In this document: positions 45,523 to 54,315 of the stretch, in pieces
Numbering within the stretch: the stretch's first letter is position 1
Layout of the letters: each line of letters starts with the position of its first letter
Assembly: GCA_030836185.1 (NCBI GenBank)
Contig: JAURQH010000104.1
Coordinates: 1 to 64,000, forward strand
Origin: Planctomycetota bacterium
GTDB taxonomy: Bacteria > Planctomycetota > Planctomycetia > Planctomycetales > Planctomycetaceae
Reading direction: 5' to 3'
DNA length: 64,000 bases
The notes under the pieces: generated by a model
Told to the model about the DNA's origin: nothing
Databases searched by the model: none
The model's input: only the letters and a program-made list of their open reading frames with translations
Translations under genes and position numbers: made by a program

Positions 45523-46962
45523 TTACTGATCTACAGATTCCAAATACGTTTTGTAATCCGGTAGCACCGGATCGTTCGCTTCTATCATCTGTTTCATCAG
45601 TAGGCTTCTGAGATGGAGTAATTGTTTCTGATGATGCCTGCTCTGTGTCAGATTGTGTAACGCATCGGGATCGGATTCATTGTCATAGAATTCTTCAGGA
45701 GTTCGATACAAGAAATGCTGTACCCGAGCAGCGATCTCTTCGTCAGTTTTAGCGGCCTGTTTCATGGCCTTCATCGTTAGACCGGCTTGAGATTCATTCC
45801 TGAAGACTTTTTCACCATTTGACCACCCATTGAAAATATAGCTCGCGTTTTTGGTCATCACACAACGCATCGGATATTCGTTTTTCCCCGAAGTCCGGTT
45901 AATAGAAGTGAAGACGACATCACGGTTGTCTTGAGCCTTACCCTTCAGAATCGGTAAGTAAGAACGACCATCAAGACCCGGTAATGGTGAAAGCCCCACA
46001 GCATCGAGAATCGTTGGCGTGTAGTCGATTCCTGAAATCATATGCTCGCGATCAATGCTATCGGGTTTGACGACTCCCGGCCAACGCACAACCCAAGGAG
46101 TAATCGTCGAGTGTCGCCAGCAATTTGTTTTGGCAAAAGGTAACGGCATGCCGTGATCTGAAGTGAACACAACTAATGTATTACTGGCGAGGCCCGATTC
46201 ATCGAGTGCCTTGAGAAGAGAGCCGACAATCTCATCGGCTCGATGGACAGACGCATAATATTCTGAGAGTTCCTGCCGTACTTCTGGGAGATCGGGTAAA
46301 AATCCCGGAACCGGGACTTCCTGAGGATCAAATGTACGACTCACTTTGGTGTAAAAATGAGGGTCTTTCCGCTTCCCTTTGAGTCGGCCTTTCTCTTGTT
46401 GGCTGTTGGCAAAAGGGCGATGCGGATCCTGAGAATTTGCCATCAAAAAAAATGGTTTCTCCGACTTGGTAACCTCAGCAAAAAACGTCTTCGAATGTTG
46501 ATAGTATTTGCCAGGATCACGACCGACTCCCAATTCGCTGGCTTCAACGACTACATCCCAAGCTGCTCCTCGTGAGGGAACGACATGCGGAACTTTCGCC
46601 ATAATCCCGGTGTGATAGCCGGCGTCATGCAAACTCTCAAGAAGCGTAGGGACATCCTTATTGATCCGATCAAAACCGAGAGCACCTGAACGATGCGGAT
46701 AGCGGCCCGTCATCCAGACGGCCCGCGTCGGCATACAAATTGCAATGGTGACGTGAGCATGCTCAAACCGAAGTCCCTGGGTCGCCAGCTTGTCGATATT
46801 CGGTGTGATGTCGGGTATCGGACAGCCATAGACACCGACTGAGTCGCGATTCATATCATCGACTGTGATAAACAGGACATTTGGCCGGTCTGCAGCCGAA
46901 GTCGCAGTAGCAGAACACAAGACAAGAGAAAAACCCGCCAGCCAGGTAACAACAGAACGCAT
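45523..46962 (-). CDS. Sulfatase, exported
   Basis: The product is 479 residues from the ATG at 46962, preceded by GGAG at seven bases. Signal peptide VVTWLAGFSLVLCSATATSA, metal site FITVDDMNRDSVGVYG, CMPTR starting at Cys76, KVPHVVPSRGAAWD, MANSQDPHRPFANS and FTSDHGMPLPFAKTNCW are the expected blocks. Heparan-sulfamidase-like sulfatases share the DDMNRD and CMPTR forms, so N-sulfo or O-sulfo sugars are both possible. The gene is the first of a - strand cluster: sulfatase, sigma factor, sulfatase, haem-binding protein, EEP protein. Maturation would need a formylglycine-generating enzyme located elsewhere. Confidence 0.88.
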   Translation of the reverse strand: MRSVVTWLAGFSLVLCSATATSAADRPNVLFITVDDMNRDSVGVYGCPIPDITPNIDKLATQGLRFEHAHVTIAICMPTRAVWMTGRYPHRSGALGFDRINKDVPTLLESLHDAGYHTGIMAKVPHVVPSRGAAWDVVVEASELGVGRDPGKYYQHSKTFFAEVTKSEKPFFLMANSQDPHRPFANSQQEKGRLKGKRKDPHFYTKVSRTFDPQEVPVPGFLPDLPEVRQELSEYYASVHRADEIVGSLLKALDESGLASNTLVVFTSDHGMPLPFAKTNCWRHSTITPWVVRWPGVVKPDSIDREHMISGIDYTPTILDAVGLSPLPGLDGRSYLPILKGKAQDNRDVVFTSINRTSGKNEYPMRCVMTKNASYIFNGWSNGEKVFRNESQAGLTMKAMKQAAKTDEEIAARVQHFLYRTPEEFYDNESDPDALHNLTQSRHHQKQLLHLRSLLMKQMIEANDPVLPDYKTYLESVDQ

Positions 46963-47031
46963 AACAATCTCCGGGCATGACAAAAATGGTGAATAGTCCA
47001 TTTTCTACACTCAGAGCCTCGAAGCAAGCAT

Positions 47032-47840
47032 TTAATTCTCAGAAGATTCTGGCTTACCTTCAGGCCCTTCTTCCAATTGCTTGCGTTCTTCCGATTCCAT
47101 CTTTTTCTGATTCTCGACGGCTTTGTAGTGTTCCCAGTTTCCTTCAGAACCTGTCCGACGATTATCGAGTTTTTCAGGGATGCGGCTTGACCATAGAGCA
47201 ACAGCGTATCACCAGAAGACAGCTCGTTATGGCCTCTAGGTGCCCCGATATATGTGCCGTCTGAGCGTTCGATCCCGAGAACCAGAATTCCTTCCTCACT
47301 GAGCCGCATTTCCATCAGTTTACGATTCGCCAACCAGTCATCATCTTGCACGGTCAATTCCCCCACGACATAGTTTCCCGTGAGGTGTAATAGACCCGCG
47401 TAATCACGAACTTCAATGTCAGTATATTTCCCCAACATGAAAGAAATCAACCGGGAAATCTTTTGATCGAGCCAAGAACTATACGCCAGAAATGAAAGTC
47501 CCGCGAGTCCAGACAACATCACTAGGATACGAAACCACGTCTGGTCGGTAACATGATTGGATTCTTCAGTCGGTTCGAGAGAAAGGAAGAGAGACGAAAT
47601 CACCGTCACGATTCCTGCGTTACCGAGCAACATCAGCAGCATAATAATCCGTCGACGAATTGGATGTTGCATGATCTGTTCGGATTCTTGGGTCGTAAAA
47701 CCTGAACCGGTAAATGCAGAACGCGCCTGAAATCGGGCCAATTCGCGCGAGAGCCCAGTCAGTGTCAACGCCACAGTGGCAACACGCACAATCAGCAAAG
47801 AAATCACCACAACGAATAATAGAGTAAGGGTGGCAAACAT
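47032..47840 (-). pseudogene. Membrane protein with TrkA-C domain, frameshifted near its C-terminus
   Basis: The frame starts at 47840 and encodes three hydrophobic segments: about 5-28, 65-90 and 108-130. Between them lies a conserved RSAFTGSGFTTQE loop, and the TrkA-C-like domain is at about 150-224 (VVGELTVQDDDWLANRKL, VLGIERSDGTYIGAPRGHNELSSGDTLLLYGQAASLK). At 47170-47174 the + strand has five T. With one more, the - strand frame continues as LDNRRTGSEGNWEHYKAVEN and 30 further acidic residues, then stops at 47032, the natural charged tail of this family. As given, the frame reads 105 unrelated residues into the sulfatase gene. It is therefore either a sequencing error, a recent lesion or a slippage site. 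The protein probably senses or gates ion flux. Confidence 0.65.
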
Positions 47841-47923
47841 AGTCGTTGAGTAGGCCTTCGCGGATGTTCAAAGAATGCAAACGCCTATGATAGCAGACTT
47901 CAAATAAATCTGCATCATCACAC

Positions 47924-48700
47924 TCACGCCGCTTTGCGTTCCCACTTTTGCTTCATCCGCTGAAAGCCACGTATCCAACGATCATAGTCTTCGGTTTTGA
48001 GTTCCATGAAATCAGCAACTCGTTGGTGAGGCAGTACCAGAAATTTCTCAGATTTGATCGCTTCCAAAGTATCGATGGCAACCTGTTCGGCAGTCACAGC
48101 ATCATCCGCCAAATATTGATGAATGGGGTCATCGTGGTCGAGAAATTTTGTGTCGACACCCAGTGGACAAATACAAGAGACATGCAGTCCCGACCGACCG
48201 TATTGAACGGCCAGCCATTCCGCAAACGCAACATCCGCATGCTTGGTGACAGAATATGAAGCCGAACCAACCTCGGTGAGTACTCCTGCTCCCGAAGCGG
48301 TTGTGACAAATGCCCCCCCACCTCGCTCCAGCATACGTGGTATCAAGTGTTTGGCGGCTGAAACCCGAGACATCACATTCACGTCCCAAATCTGCTGCCA
48401 CTGATCGTAGGGAGTTTCAATCCCTCCCTTAAAAGTGATACCGGCATTCGCACAAAAGATATTGATAGGGCCAACTTCGGCTTCGGTTTTGTCGATCAGA
48501 TGCCGAACATCTTTCTCTTTGGAAACATCGCAAGCAATGGCGACACCATTGATACTTTCGGCAACATCTTGAGCCGCGTAGAAATCGACATCAGAAACGA
48601 CGACTTTAGCAGCTCCCTCACGATCAAACTGCCGGGCAAGTGCTTCTCCGATGCCTCGACCACCGCCCGTGACGACGACGATACAATCCTGAATATCCAT
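47924..48700 (-). CDS. Short-chain dehydrogenase/reductase
   Basis: The product is 258 residues from the ATG at 48700. The SDR pattern is complete: VVVTGGGRGIGEAL (NAD(P)-binding TGxxxGIG), CANAG, and the active-site Ser, Tyr and Lys in TTASGAGVL and SYSVTKHADVAF (YxxxK). ICPLGVDTKFL follows. Substrate cannot be read; classical SDRs reduce carbonyls or oxidise hydroxyls of steroids, sugars and acyl groups. A longer frame to 48772 has a basic, unlikely N-terminus. It is 83 bases upstream of the TrkA-C gene on the same strand. Confidence 0.9.
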   Translation of the reverse strand: MDIQDCIVVVTGGGRGIGEALARQFDREGAAKVVVSDVDFYAAQDVAESINGVAIACDVSKEKDVRHLIDKTEAEVGPINIFCANAGITFKGGIETPYDQWQQIWDVNVMSRVSAAKHLIPRMLERGGGAFVTTASGAGVLTEVGSASYSVTKHADVAFAEWLAVQYGRSGLHVSCICPLGVDTKFLDHDDPIHQYLADDAVTAEQVAIDTLEAIKSEKFLVLPHQRVADFMELKTEDYDRWIRGFQRMKQKWERKAA

Positions 48701-48884
48701 GCGAAAGAATCCCAATTGACGCTGTCTTTTTCGAGTTTGCAAACGACTTTGTGCAAAAAATAACAGATCCACGAAAATGCACCAAGAGCGATCTGCGGAA
48801 GAGTTGTGCGAGGAATTCTTCTTCGTCGATATACACGCGAGCCATCATTCTTGGCTATGTCATGAAATTTTGTGACGATAAGCA

Positions 48885-49793
48885 TCATCTCATGCGAATG
48901 GCGGCAACGGAAGCTCCCAGATGGCTGACGAGATCAACACGCTGAGGAGTCAGATTACGCACAGCAAATTCCAAGCCAGCACCCACTCTTTGACTATTGA
49001 CAGAGTTCGTAATCTGTAATTTCAGCACGCCGTTAGAGACGGTCCAGCGTCCTGATGACACCGGGAGATTAAAGAAGATAAAAGAGAACGTGCGAATGCG
49101 GGGGACATCACGCGAAGTCACGAATGTCCCATCCTGTTTCAACCAAATATAAAATGGGCTCACTTGTTGAGGGATCTTCCAGGTTCCGACGAGAGCCAAC
49201 GCAATCTTGAGGTCAGTCGGAATGAGATCCTGTTCCTTGATTTCTTTAACACCCCCCTGTTCTGGTTCCTCTTCTTCTGGACTGGCAGGCTTCTCGCGAG
49301 GCTTGGCTTGTCGCGGCTCAGTTTTGGGAGGAGCTTGTGGCCTCGATTTATCACGTTTCAAAACCATCAGAACATCACTGGTCCCCTCTTCAGAGGTGAA
49401 CTCATCGGGACGAGCCGTTGCAGAGTCACCCGACATACAAACCGTGAGTTGATCTCCATCAAATTTGAAGATTCCCCAACCGGTCGTTTCGTCATGTAGC
49501 ATCACATTGAAATAAGGAGGCGTGCGACGATTATCAACCTTGAATGTTTTCGAGTATTGGCGCCCATCCAGCACGGAATGAAAGATGATGTTGTCACCTT
49601 GAATATGAAACTGACCACCAGAATGAAGTAACTCCGAAAATTCATCTTGAGGAATCTTAACACCACTATCAATCAATTCGACGACATTCCACGCACCCTG
49701 AAAAAGCTCCAGATTCGCATCCTCTGCCAAAAGGGAGAAGTGAGATACCAGTGAAACCATCACTGTCAGAAGAAGTGTTCTTAATATCGTCAT
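48885..49793 (-). CDS. TIGR03067 planctomycete protein, exported
   Basis: The product is 302 residues, with GGGAGACAGCA before the ATG and a signal peptide (RTLLLTVMVSLVSHFSLLA). The first 120 residues match the planctomycete family TIGR03067: ELFQGAWNVVELIDSG, DNIIFHSVLDGRQYSKTFKVDNRRTPPYFNVML and GWGIFKFDGDQLTVCMS. A Pro/Glu/Lys-rich linker follows (about 152-190). The second domain (KIALALVGTWKIPQQ, FYIWLKQDGTFVTSR, SSGRWTVSNGVLKLQI) looks like another lipocalin-like or Lipocalin_5-type sandwich. Function unknown for the whole family. Confidence 0.8.
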   Translation of the reverse strand: MTILRTLLLTVMVSLVSHFSLLAEDANLELFQGAWNVVELIDSGVKIPQDEFSELLHSGGQFHIQGDNIIFHSVLDGRQYSKTFKVDNRRTPPYFNVMLHDETTGWGIFKFDGDQLTVCMSGDSATARPDEFTSEEGTSDVLMVLKRDKSRPQAPPKTEPRQAKPREKPASPEEEEPEQGGVKEIKEQDLIPTDLKIALALVGTWKIPQQVSPFYIWLKQDGTFVTSRDVPRIRTFSFIFFNLPVSSGRWTVSNGVLKLQITNSVNSQRVGAGLEFAVRNLTPQRVDLVSHLGASVAAIRMR

Positions 49794-49884
49794 TGCTGTC
49801 TCCCCTGTTTGCGGTCAGTCTCTCTACTAATATTATGAAGCATCATTCAGTCATAGGCAAGAAGAGAGATAAGTCCCTGCCCTT

Positions 49885-50796
49885 CTAAAATTCACCAACA
49901 ACTTCGTTTCCGTTGCGTGTCAAGAGTGATCGAAAAACACCAAGATCGATATTTTCGCTAATAAAACGAGCACTTCCGTCGGAAAGTGAAAATTGACAAC
50001 CACCTTCATGGAGTGAAGAAAACTGGAACCGTTGCTCGGTATTGTTCGAGCAACCCGTGGCAGGAAGATTAAAACCCGCTTGCGCACATCCGGCATCCGC
50101 TTGCCACCAGCGAAGAACTCCTCGAGCAAACCCCTGCCCTCCTCCTCCGCCGCCGCCACCCGAACCACCTCCGCCGCCACCCGAACCACCCGAACTGGAA
50201 TTCATAGCACCGCGTGCCCATCCACCGATCTCAAAACGAATCTCACCAGTGCTGATCGTGTTTGAGGTTCCGTCGGTCACATCCCGGAAAGAGTTCGATG
50301 ACAACGGATACATTAAACCATCATCGTTCCCGGGCTGAGTTCCCGCGTTTGCGGCATAATGACTCGGCCCATACGCATCGTCGATGACCGAATCATCCTG
50401 CGATGCGCACAGATAAACGGGAATTTTTTCGCGAATTAGCTCTGCATTTACGATATCACTAAACCGAACATCAAAATTGTATTGCTGATAAATCGGAGCC
50501 TGATCAACATACGGCAAAATCATGGACTGCCAGGTATGTAAATGATCGGGTGAATTGTTAGCGCCACTGGTTCCCATCACGCCCATCGGAAAAACGCGAT
50601 GAGTCGACTGATAGTTGTGTAAGGCCAAACTGATTTGTTTCAGATTATTTTTACAAGCTGCTCGACGGGCCGCTTCCCGAGCTTGTTGAACAGCAGGAAG
50701 TAAGAGTGCCACCAACACGGCAATAATGGCAATAACGACCAACAGTTCGATCAATGTGAAGCCGCGTAATCGTCTTTCGAATAAAGAAGGAAACAC
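49885..50796 (-). CDS. DUF1559 prepilin-like protein with Gly-rich insert
   Basis: The product is 303 residues from a GTG at 50796. The N-terminus [24 protein letters not shown] is a type IV prepilin cleavage site and membrane helix, so it should be processed by a prepilin peptidase and join pseudopili or the cell surface. [27 protein letters not shown] and VFPMGVMG are the DUF1559 hallmarks. [15 protein letters not shown] and the terminal [24 protein letters not shown] are typical. An insert [20 protein letters not shown] (about 195-215) is unusual and probably a flexible loop. Planctomycete genomes hold dozens of these; role uncertain. Confidence 0.88.
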   Translation of the reverse strand: MFPSLFERRLRGFTLIELLVVIAIIAVLVALLLPAVQQAREAARRAACKNNLKQISLALHNYQSTHRVFPMGVMGTSGANNSPDHLHTWQSMILPYVDQAPIYQQYNFDVRFSDIVNAELIREKIPVYLCASQDDSVIDDAYGPSHYAANAGTQPGNDDGLMYPLSSNSFRDVTDGTSNTISTGEIRFEIGGWARGAMNSSSGGSGGGGGGSGGGGGGGGQGFARGVLRWWQADAGCAQAGFNLPATGCSNNTEQRFQFSSLHEGGCQFSLSDGSARFISENIDLGVFRSLLTRNGNEVVGEF

Positions 50797-50812
50797 ACCT
50801 TAATCCTTATCT

Positions 50813-51499
50813 TTATGGTAATTTCAAAGCCCGGTATCCGTGGGTAGTTTCCTCAACAAAGAGGACATTCTGTCCATTTCGCTTATTCGGTCGTAACTTC
50901 TTGTGAAGTGTGACAAAACCAGAGTGGATTTCCTTCTCGCCGCACATCACCGTCACGTTTTTGTCACGAATCGCATCAACCGATTGTTCACCTTCGATCT
51001 GATGGCTCCAACCATCGAGATAAATAACGCGACCATCGTTCTCGGTCGCCGCCAAACCAATTGCCGCCAAGGCCCCTATGATACCATCATTTGTACCACC
51101 AAGACCTTCCAGTTTAATGGAGCCACCTTTTGCCAGTTGCCGGACCTTTTCCTGAGTGCAGAGTTCTGATTGACAATCATATCCAAATCGCATCACCGAT
51201 TCGTCAACGCCTGTGGCGACTGCCAATCCAGGATCACTTCCCGGAATAAACTCTCGCAACATGCGACAACGAAATTCATCAAAGAGATTGTCGGCTGATT
51301 GATGACGAAGCGGAGAAAACAACAATGACGCAGAACTATTTTTAGAGGTGAAAGGGACGCGTTCATCTTCGAAGAGCTGATGCCTCAGAACTTGATGGCA
51401 TTTCCAGTGATCACGAAGTTCTTCGACGATCATCAATGCAAGTTTGTTAGTTCCTCGCGAGTCAATCGTATCCGTGTCGTCGATGCCGACGTAAAACAT
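50813..51499 (-). CDS. TiaS-like protein (DUF1743/tRNA agmatinylcytidine synthetase-related)
   Basis: The product is 228 residues from the ATG at 51499. The opening FYVGIDDTDTIDSRGTNKLALMIVEELRD resembles the GIDDTD motif of TiaS, which modifies the tRNA-Ile2 wobble cytidine in archaea. GSIKLEGLGGTNDGIIGALAAIGLAATENDGRVI also fits that group. The protein lacks the long C-terminal domains of archaeal TiaS, so it is a shorter bacterial relative, and tRNA modification is not established. The ATG overlaps the TGA of the upstream membrane-protein gene (TGATG), implying translational coupling. Confidence 0.55.
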   Translation of the reverse strand: MFYVGIDDTDTIDSRGTNKLALMIVEELRDHWKCHQVLRHQLFEDERVPFTSKNSSASLLFSPLRHQSADNLFDEFRCRMLREFIPGSDPGLAVATGVDESVMRFGYDCQSELCTQEKVRQLAKGGSIKLEGLGGTNDGIIGALAAIGLAATENDGRVIYLDGWSHQIEGEQSVDAIRDKNVTVMCGEKEIHSGFVTLHKKLRPNKRNGQNVLFVEETTHGYRALKLP

Positions 51500-52098
51500 C
51501 ACTCCCGCTCCTGTTCATTCGACTGATAACGGAAGAAAGCCATCCCGCACATTAAACCGGCGAGTATTCCACAGACTGCATAGGTGATGATGGCAGTGGA
51601 AAACCACATTGAAAACAATTGATTAAGGCCGATATCTTTCCCCATCCACTTGAATGTTCCTCGCACCAGGAATGCAACCGAGTTGGCTGCCAGACCTGAT
51701 AACGCCAGCACCCACCATTCTGAAATGTGCCCCTTTAAAAGTCGATGGAGGAGATCGAGCACGGGACCAAAAACAATCAAGCTGGTAAACGCACCAATAC
51801 CGAGTCCATCAACTCCGGGAACCAATGCCCGAAAAAGCAACCCGCTCAGAAGAGCAGAAGTCCCCATCAAAGTCCCCGCGTACATTCGAGGTGCCAATGC
51901 GAGCCCAACGGACATTGGTAGAACAGCCTTCAGAATAGCGTGCCCCGGGATCGAAAGATGTAGACTCACAAAGGTCGACATCGCAGCAGCGGTCACTCCG
52001 GCCCCGACCAGAATAAACAGTTCACTTATGCTAACTGCCGTATCTAGTCGAGTTGTAGAGAGTCGTGAACTTCTGCGAGAAAGTGTTTCAGTATTCAT
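51499..52098 (-). CDS. Multi-spanning membrane protein of unknown function
   Basis: The product is 199 residues from the ATG at 52098. About six hydrophobic segments are visible: ISELFILVGAGVTAAAMSTFV, ILKAVLPMSVGLALAP, GTLMGTSALLSGLLFRALV, IGAFTSLIVFGPVLDLL, WWVLALSGLAANSVAFLV and FSTAIITYAVCGILAGLMC. The pattern of a small multi-span protein would suit a transporter or an energy-coupling S component, but no family motif is recognised. The TGA overlaps the start of the TiaS-like gene, so the two are co-translated and likely act in one pathway. Confidence 0.6.
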   Translation of the reverse strand: MNTETLSRRSSRLSTTRLDTAVSISELFILVGAGVTAAAMSTFVSLHLSIPGHAILKAVLPMSVGLALAPRMYAGTLMGTSALLSGLLFRALVPGVDGLGIGAFTSLIVFGPVLDLLHRLLKGHISEWWVLALSGLAANSVAFLVRGTFKWMGKDIGLNQLFSMWFSTAIITYAVCGILAGLMCGMAFFRYQSNEQERE

Positions 52099-52242
52099 GC
52101 CTCGATCATAACCAACCATTTCTTACCGGTAAATGAAGTACCCTCATGTAAAAACCGGTCCCGTTATTTGTGAACTTACCGGGTCGATCAGTTGTCTGGC
52201 TACCTAGCAGGTAACGGGAGAGAGTGATAAGATGTTCGTCAT

Positions 52243-52328
<86 letters not shown>

Positions 52329-52338
52329 CTCGTTTGAA

Positions 52339-52393
52339 GAATGGCCCGCAGACACTGTAAAAACAGTTGTTTGCGGGCCATTCTCGCTTTTTG
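52339..52393 (+). terminator. Hairpin terminator after tRNA-Ser
   Basis: GAATGGCCCGCA (52339-52350) pairs perfectly with TGCGGGCCATTC (52372-52383), followed by TCGCTTTTTG. It ends the tRNA transcript. Confidence 0.85.
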
Positions 52394-52584
52394 GGGGACC
52401 ACTTGTCCCGGATTTGTCCCGGTCGGGATTTTCACCTGCCATGCACATACCCTCGAAACTGCCAAGCAACAATGGCAGTATGATGAGCAGTTTCGTAAGG
52501 ACCATCTTGCTAAATTCAGGCTGTGAGATCTGAAAATTGAAAAACATGATTAACATTCCTTGTCGTTAGAGATAAAGGGATTTT

Positions 52585-53042
52585 CCAGGTTCGATCCGGC
52601 CCCGGCGAAATCCCTTCTTCTTTAAGAATGTTTCGCACTGTCTGGCGGCTGATCTTCTTGATCCCCATCTTGCGAAGTTCACCGATGATGCGCGTGTATC
52701 CGAAACCGGTTGTCTGGGCGATGTGGATGACCAGTTCTCGCAACTCTCTGGGTTTACGTTGTCCACCTTTCGGATTGGGTGTGGGGTTCTTATTCTGCTG
52801 ATCCCACATCCAGCGATAGTAGGTCTTCGGACTGACGATGGTGATCAGTTCCTCGACGGCTCGACCCAGAACCTGGCCAAACTTGAGTAATCGTCCCGTT
52901 CTTCTGGCTTGGTGTGGACCTGTCCCTTCACTCGCGAACGGAGGATTTTGTTTTCCTCTTTCAGAAACTGGACATACTTGGCGAGTTCCCGATCAGTAGC
53001 AGAAGCGATGAGAGCCAGCAGTGGGTGGAAAATCCTGGTCAT
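52585..53042 (-). pseudogene. Transposase 5' half (helix-turn-helix part), frameshifted
   Basis: Reading down from 53042, the product begins MTRIFHPLLALIASATDREL and continues AKYVQFLKEENKILRSRVKG, the helical N-terminus of an integrase-core transposase common in planctomycetes. A one-base loss near 52893 shifts the frame; after it the sequence runs RLLKFGQVLGRAVEELITIV, SPKTYYRWMWDQQ, then GFGYTRIIGELRKMGIKKIS and TVRNILKEEGISPGP. Just after GISPGP homology stops. The missing catalytic (rve) half is found 800 bases away on the other strand, so the element is broken. Confidence 0.75.
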
Positions 53043-53152
53043 TTCGGTAGATTGCTATTCTGTAATTTGGAGCGGTGTTTCACATTCGTTGTACAGGGCT
53101 AAGTCCCTGTTTGGAGGTGAAACGGCCGTTCAAAATCCGGCTCATTTAGAAG

Positions 53153-53298
53153 CCACTTTTGAGACCCGGAAGAACCGTTACAGGGTGACCAGATTCGCTG
53201 AGATTGGCTGACTTGCTGCCTTCGGTTTCTGGCCCGAAGCAGCGTCTCTGTACAAAGCGAAAGTGGGTACACTTTCGAAAACCGTACCCACTTTTGAG
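53153..53298. repeat. 11-bp direct repeats and inverted repeat between the transposase fragments
   Basis: CCACTTTTGAG occurs at 53153-53163 and 53288-53298. Overlapping the second copy, AAAGTGGGTAC (53260-53270) and GTACCCACTTT (53284-53294) are perfect inverse copies with a 13-base spacer. These may be terminal sequences of decayed insertion elements. Confidence 0.45.
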
Positions 53299-53329
53299 GT
53301 TCACTCGGCTATTACAGTCTCAACTGGCT

Positions 53330-54044
53330 GTTAGAGAACTCTATAAAAACAGCTATCCGAAGGGTATCCGGAACCTATCCGAAAGACGTCATAGCTCTAC
53401 GGAACCGAAGGATCGGACCTGCTCCCAAACGAAGTCAGCGAACGTGGGATGAGTTCCTCTCGTCTCATGCCGAGACTTTGTGGGCGTGTGATTTTTTCAG
53501 TGTCAAAACAATGACTCGAAAAGGGAACGTCGACTTGTATGTGCTGGTGTTTCTGCATGTCAACTCACGTCGGTTGATTGCTTCACCGGCCACTCAGCAT
53601 CCTGATTCGGCCTGGGTGACCGAACAGGCCAAGGCGTTTCGCAGGCAACTGCCCGGCGATGAACAACAGACGTTCCAACTCATCCATGACCGGGACACCA
53701 AGTTCTCGGCCGAGTTTCGTAAGACACTGAAACAAGACAATGTGAAGCTAATCAAACTACCGGTTCGTTCTCCCAATCTCAATGCGCGCTGTGAACGGGT
53801 CATTCAGACCATCAAGCACGAATGCTTGAACCACTTCCTGATCTTTGGACACAAGCATCTCGATTATCTGCTGTCCCGGTTTTTTGAGCACTACAATAAT
53901 CGCAGGGCTCATAGTTCGCTCAAATTCATGCCGCCCATTGGTGGTGACCCACCCTCTGAAAACCATGACATCAATGTTAATGAGATCGTCTGTCGTACAG
54001 ACTTGGGCGATGTGATCAAGTCGTACGAACGACGGGCCGCGTAA
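53330..54044 (+). pseudogene. Transposase 3' half (rve/DDE integrase core)
   Basis: The frame contains RIGPAPKRSQRTWDEFLSSH, then AETLWACDFFSVKTMTRKGN with the first catalytic Asp, FQLIHDRDTKFSAEFRK with the second Asp, and ARCERVIQTIKHECLNHFLI with the catalytic Glu. It ends in YNNRRAHSSLKFMPP, the usual C-terminal block of this IS481/IS3-related family. The DDE triad is intact, but the N-terminal recognition part is absent or decayed (53298-53405). The nearest candidate for it is the oppositely oriented 5' half at 52585-53042. Not mobile on its own. Confidence 0.8.
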
Positions 54045-54315
54045 CGTCTCTCTGTGCGTCAATCTCCCAGATCACTGCGATGAAGGTGTGTATTGACCGC
54101 GACTATTCGCACACGAAACCATCGTTTTGAGTCAATTTCGGATGCTCCGAATTGTGCCTGTGCACTCTAAAAGTCGGTTCTGGTTGTCAAAGATCAGTTT
54201 TGATAACGACTTAACGCCATTAGGTCTTTTTAGCCCCCGCGCGTCTCTTCAGTCCTGTCAGAATTGTTTGGGGATTTTACGTAGATTTGAGAGCATCAGA
54301 AACAAACGATGAACG

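Noticed and set aside
46851-47032. Extension of the TrkA-C frame into the sulfatase gene
   Set aside because: The extension has unnatural Cys/Leu/Arg-rich composition and overlaps the sulfatase signal peptide. The alternative frame gives the natural tail.
50095-50225. Pro-rich frames opposite the Gly-rich insert of the DUF1559 gene
   Set aside because: They mirror the GGN codon run on the other strand and are not independent genes.
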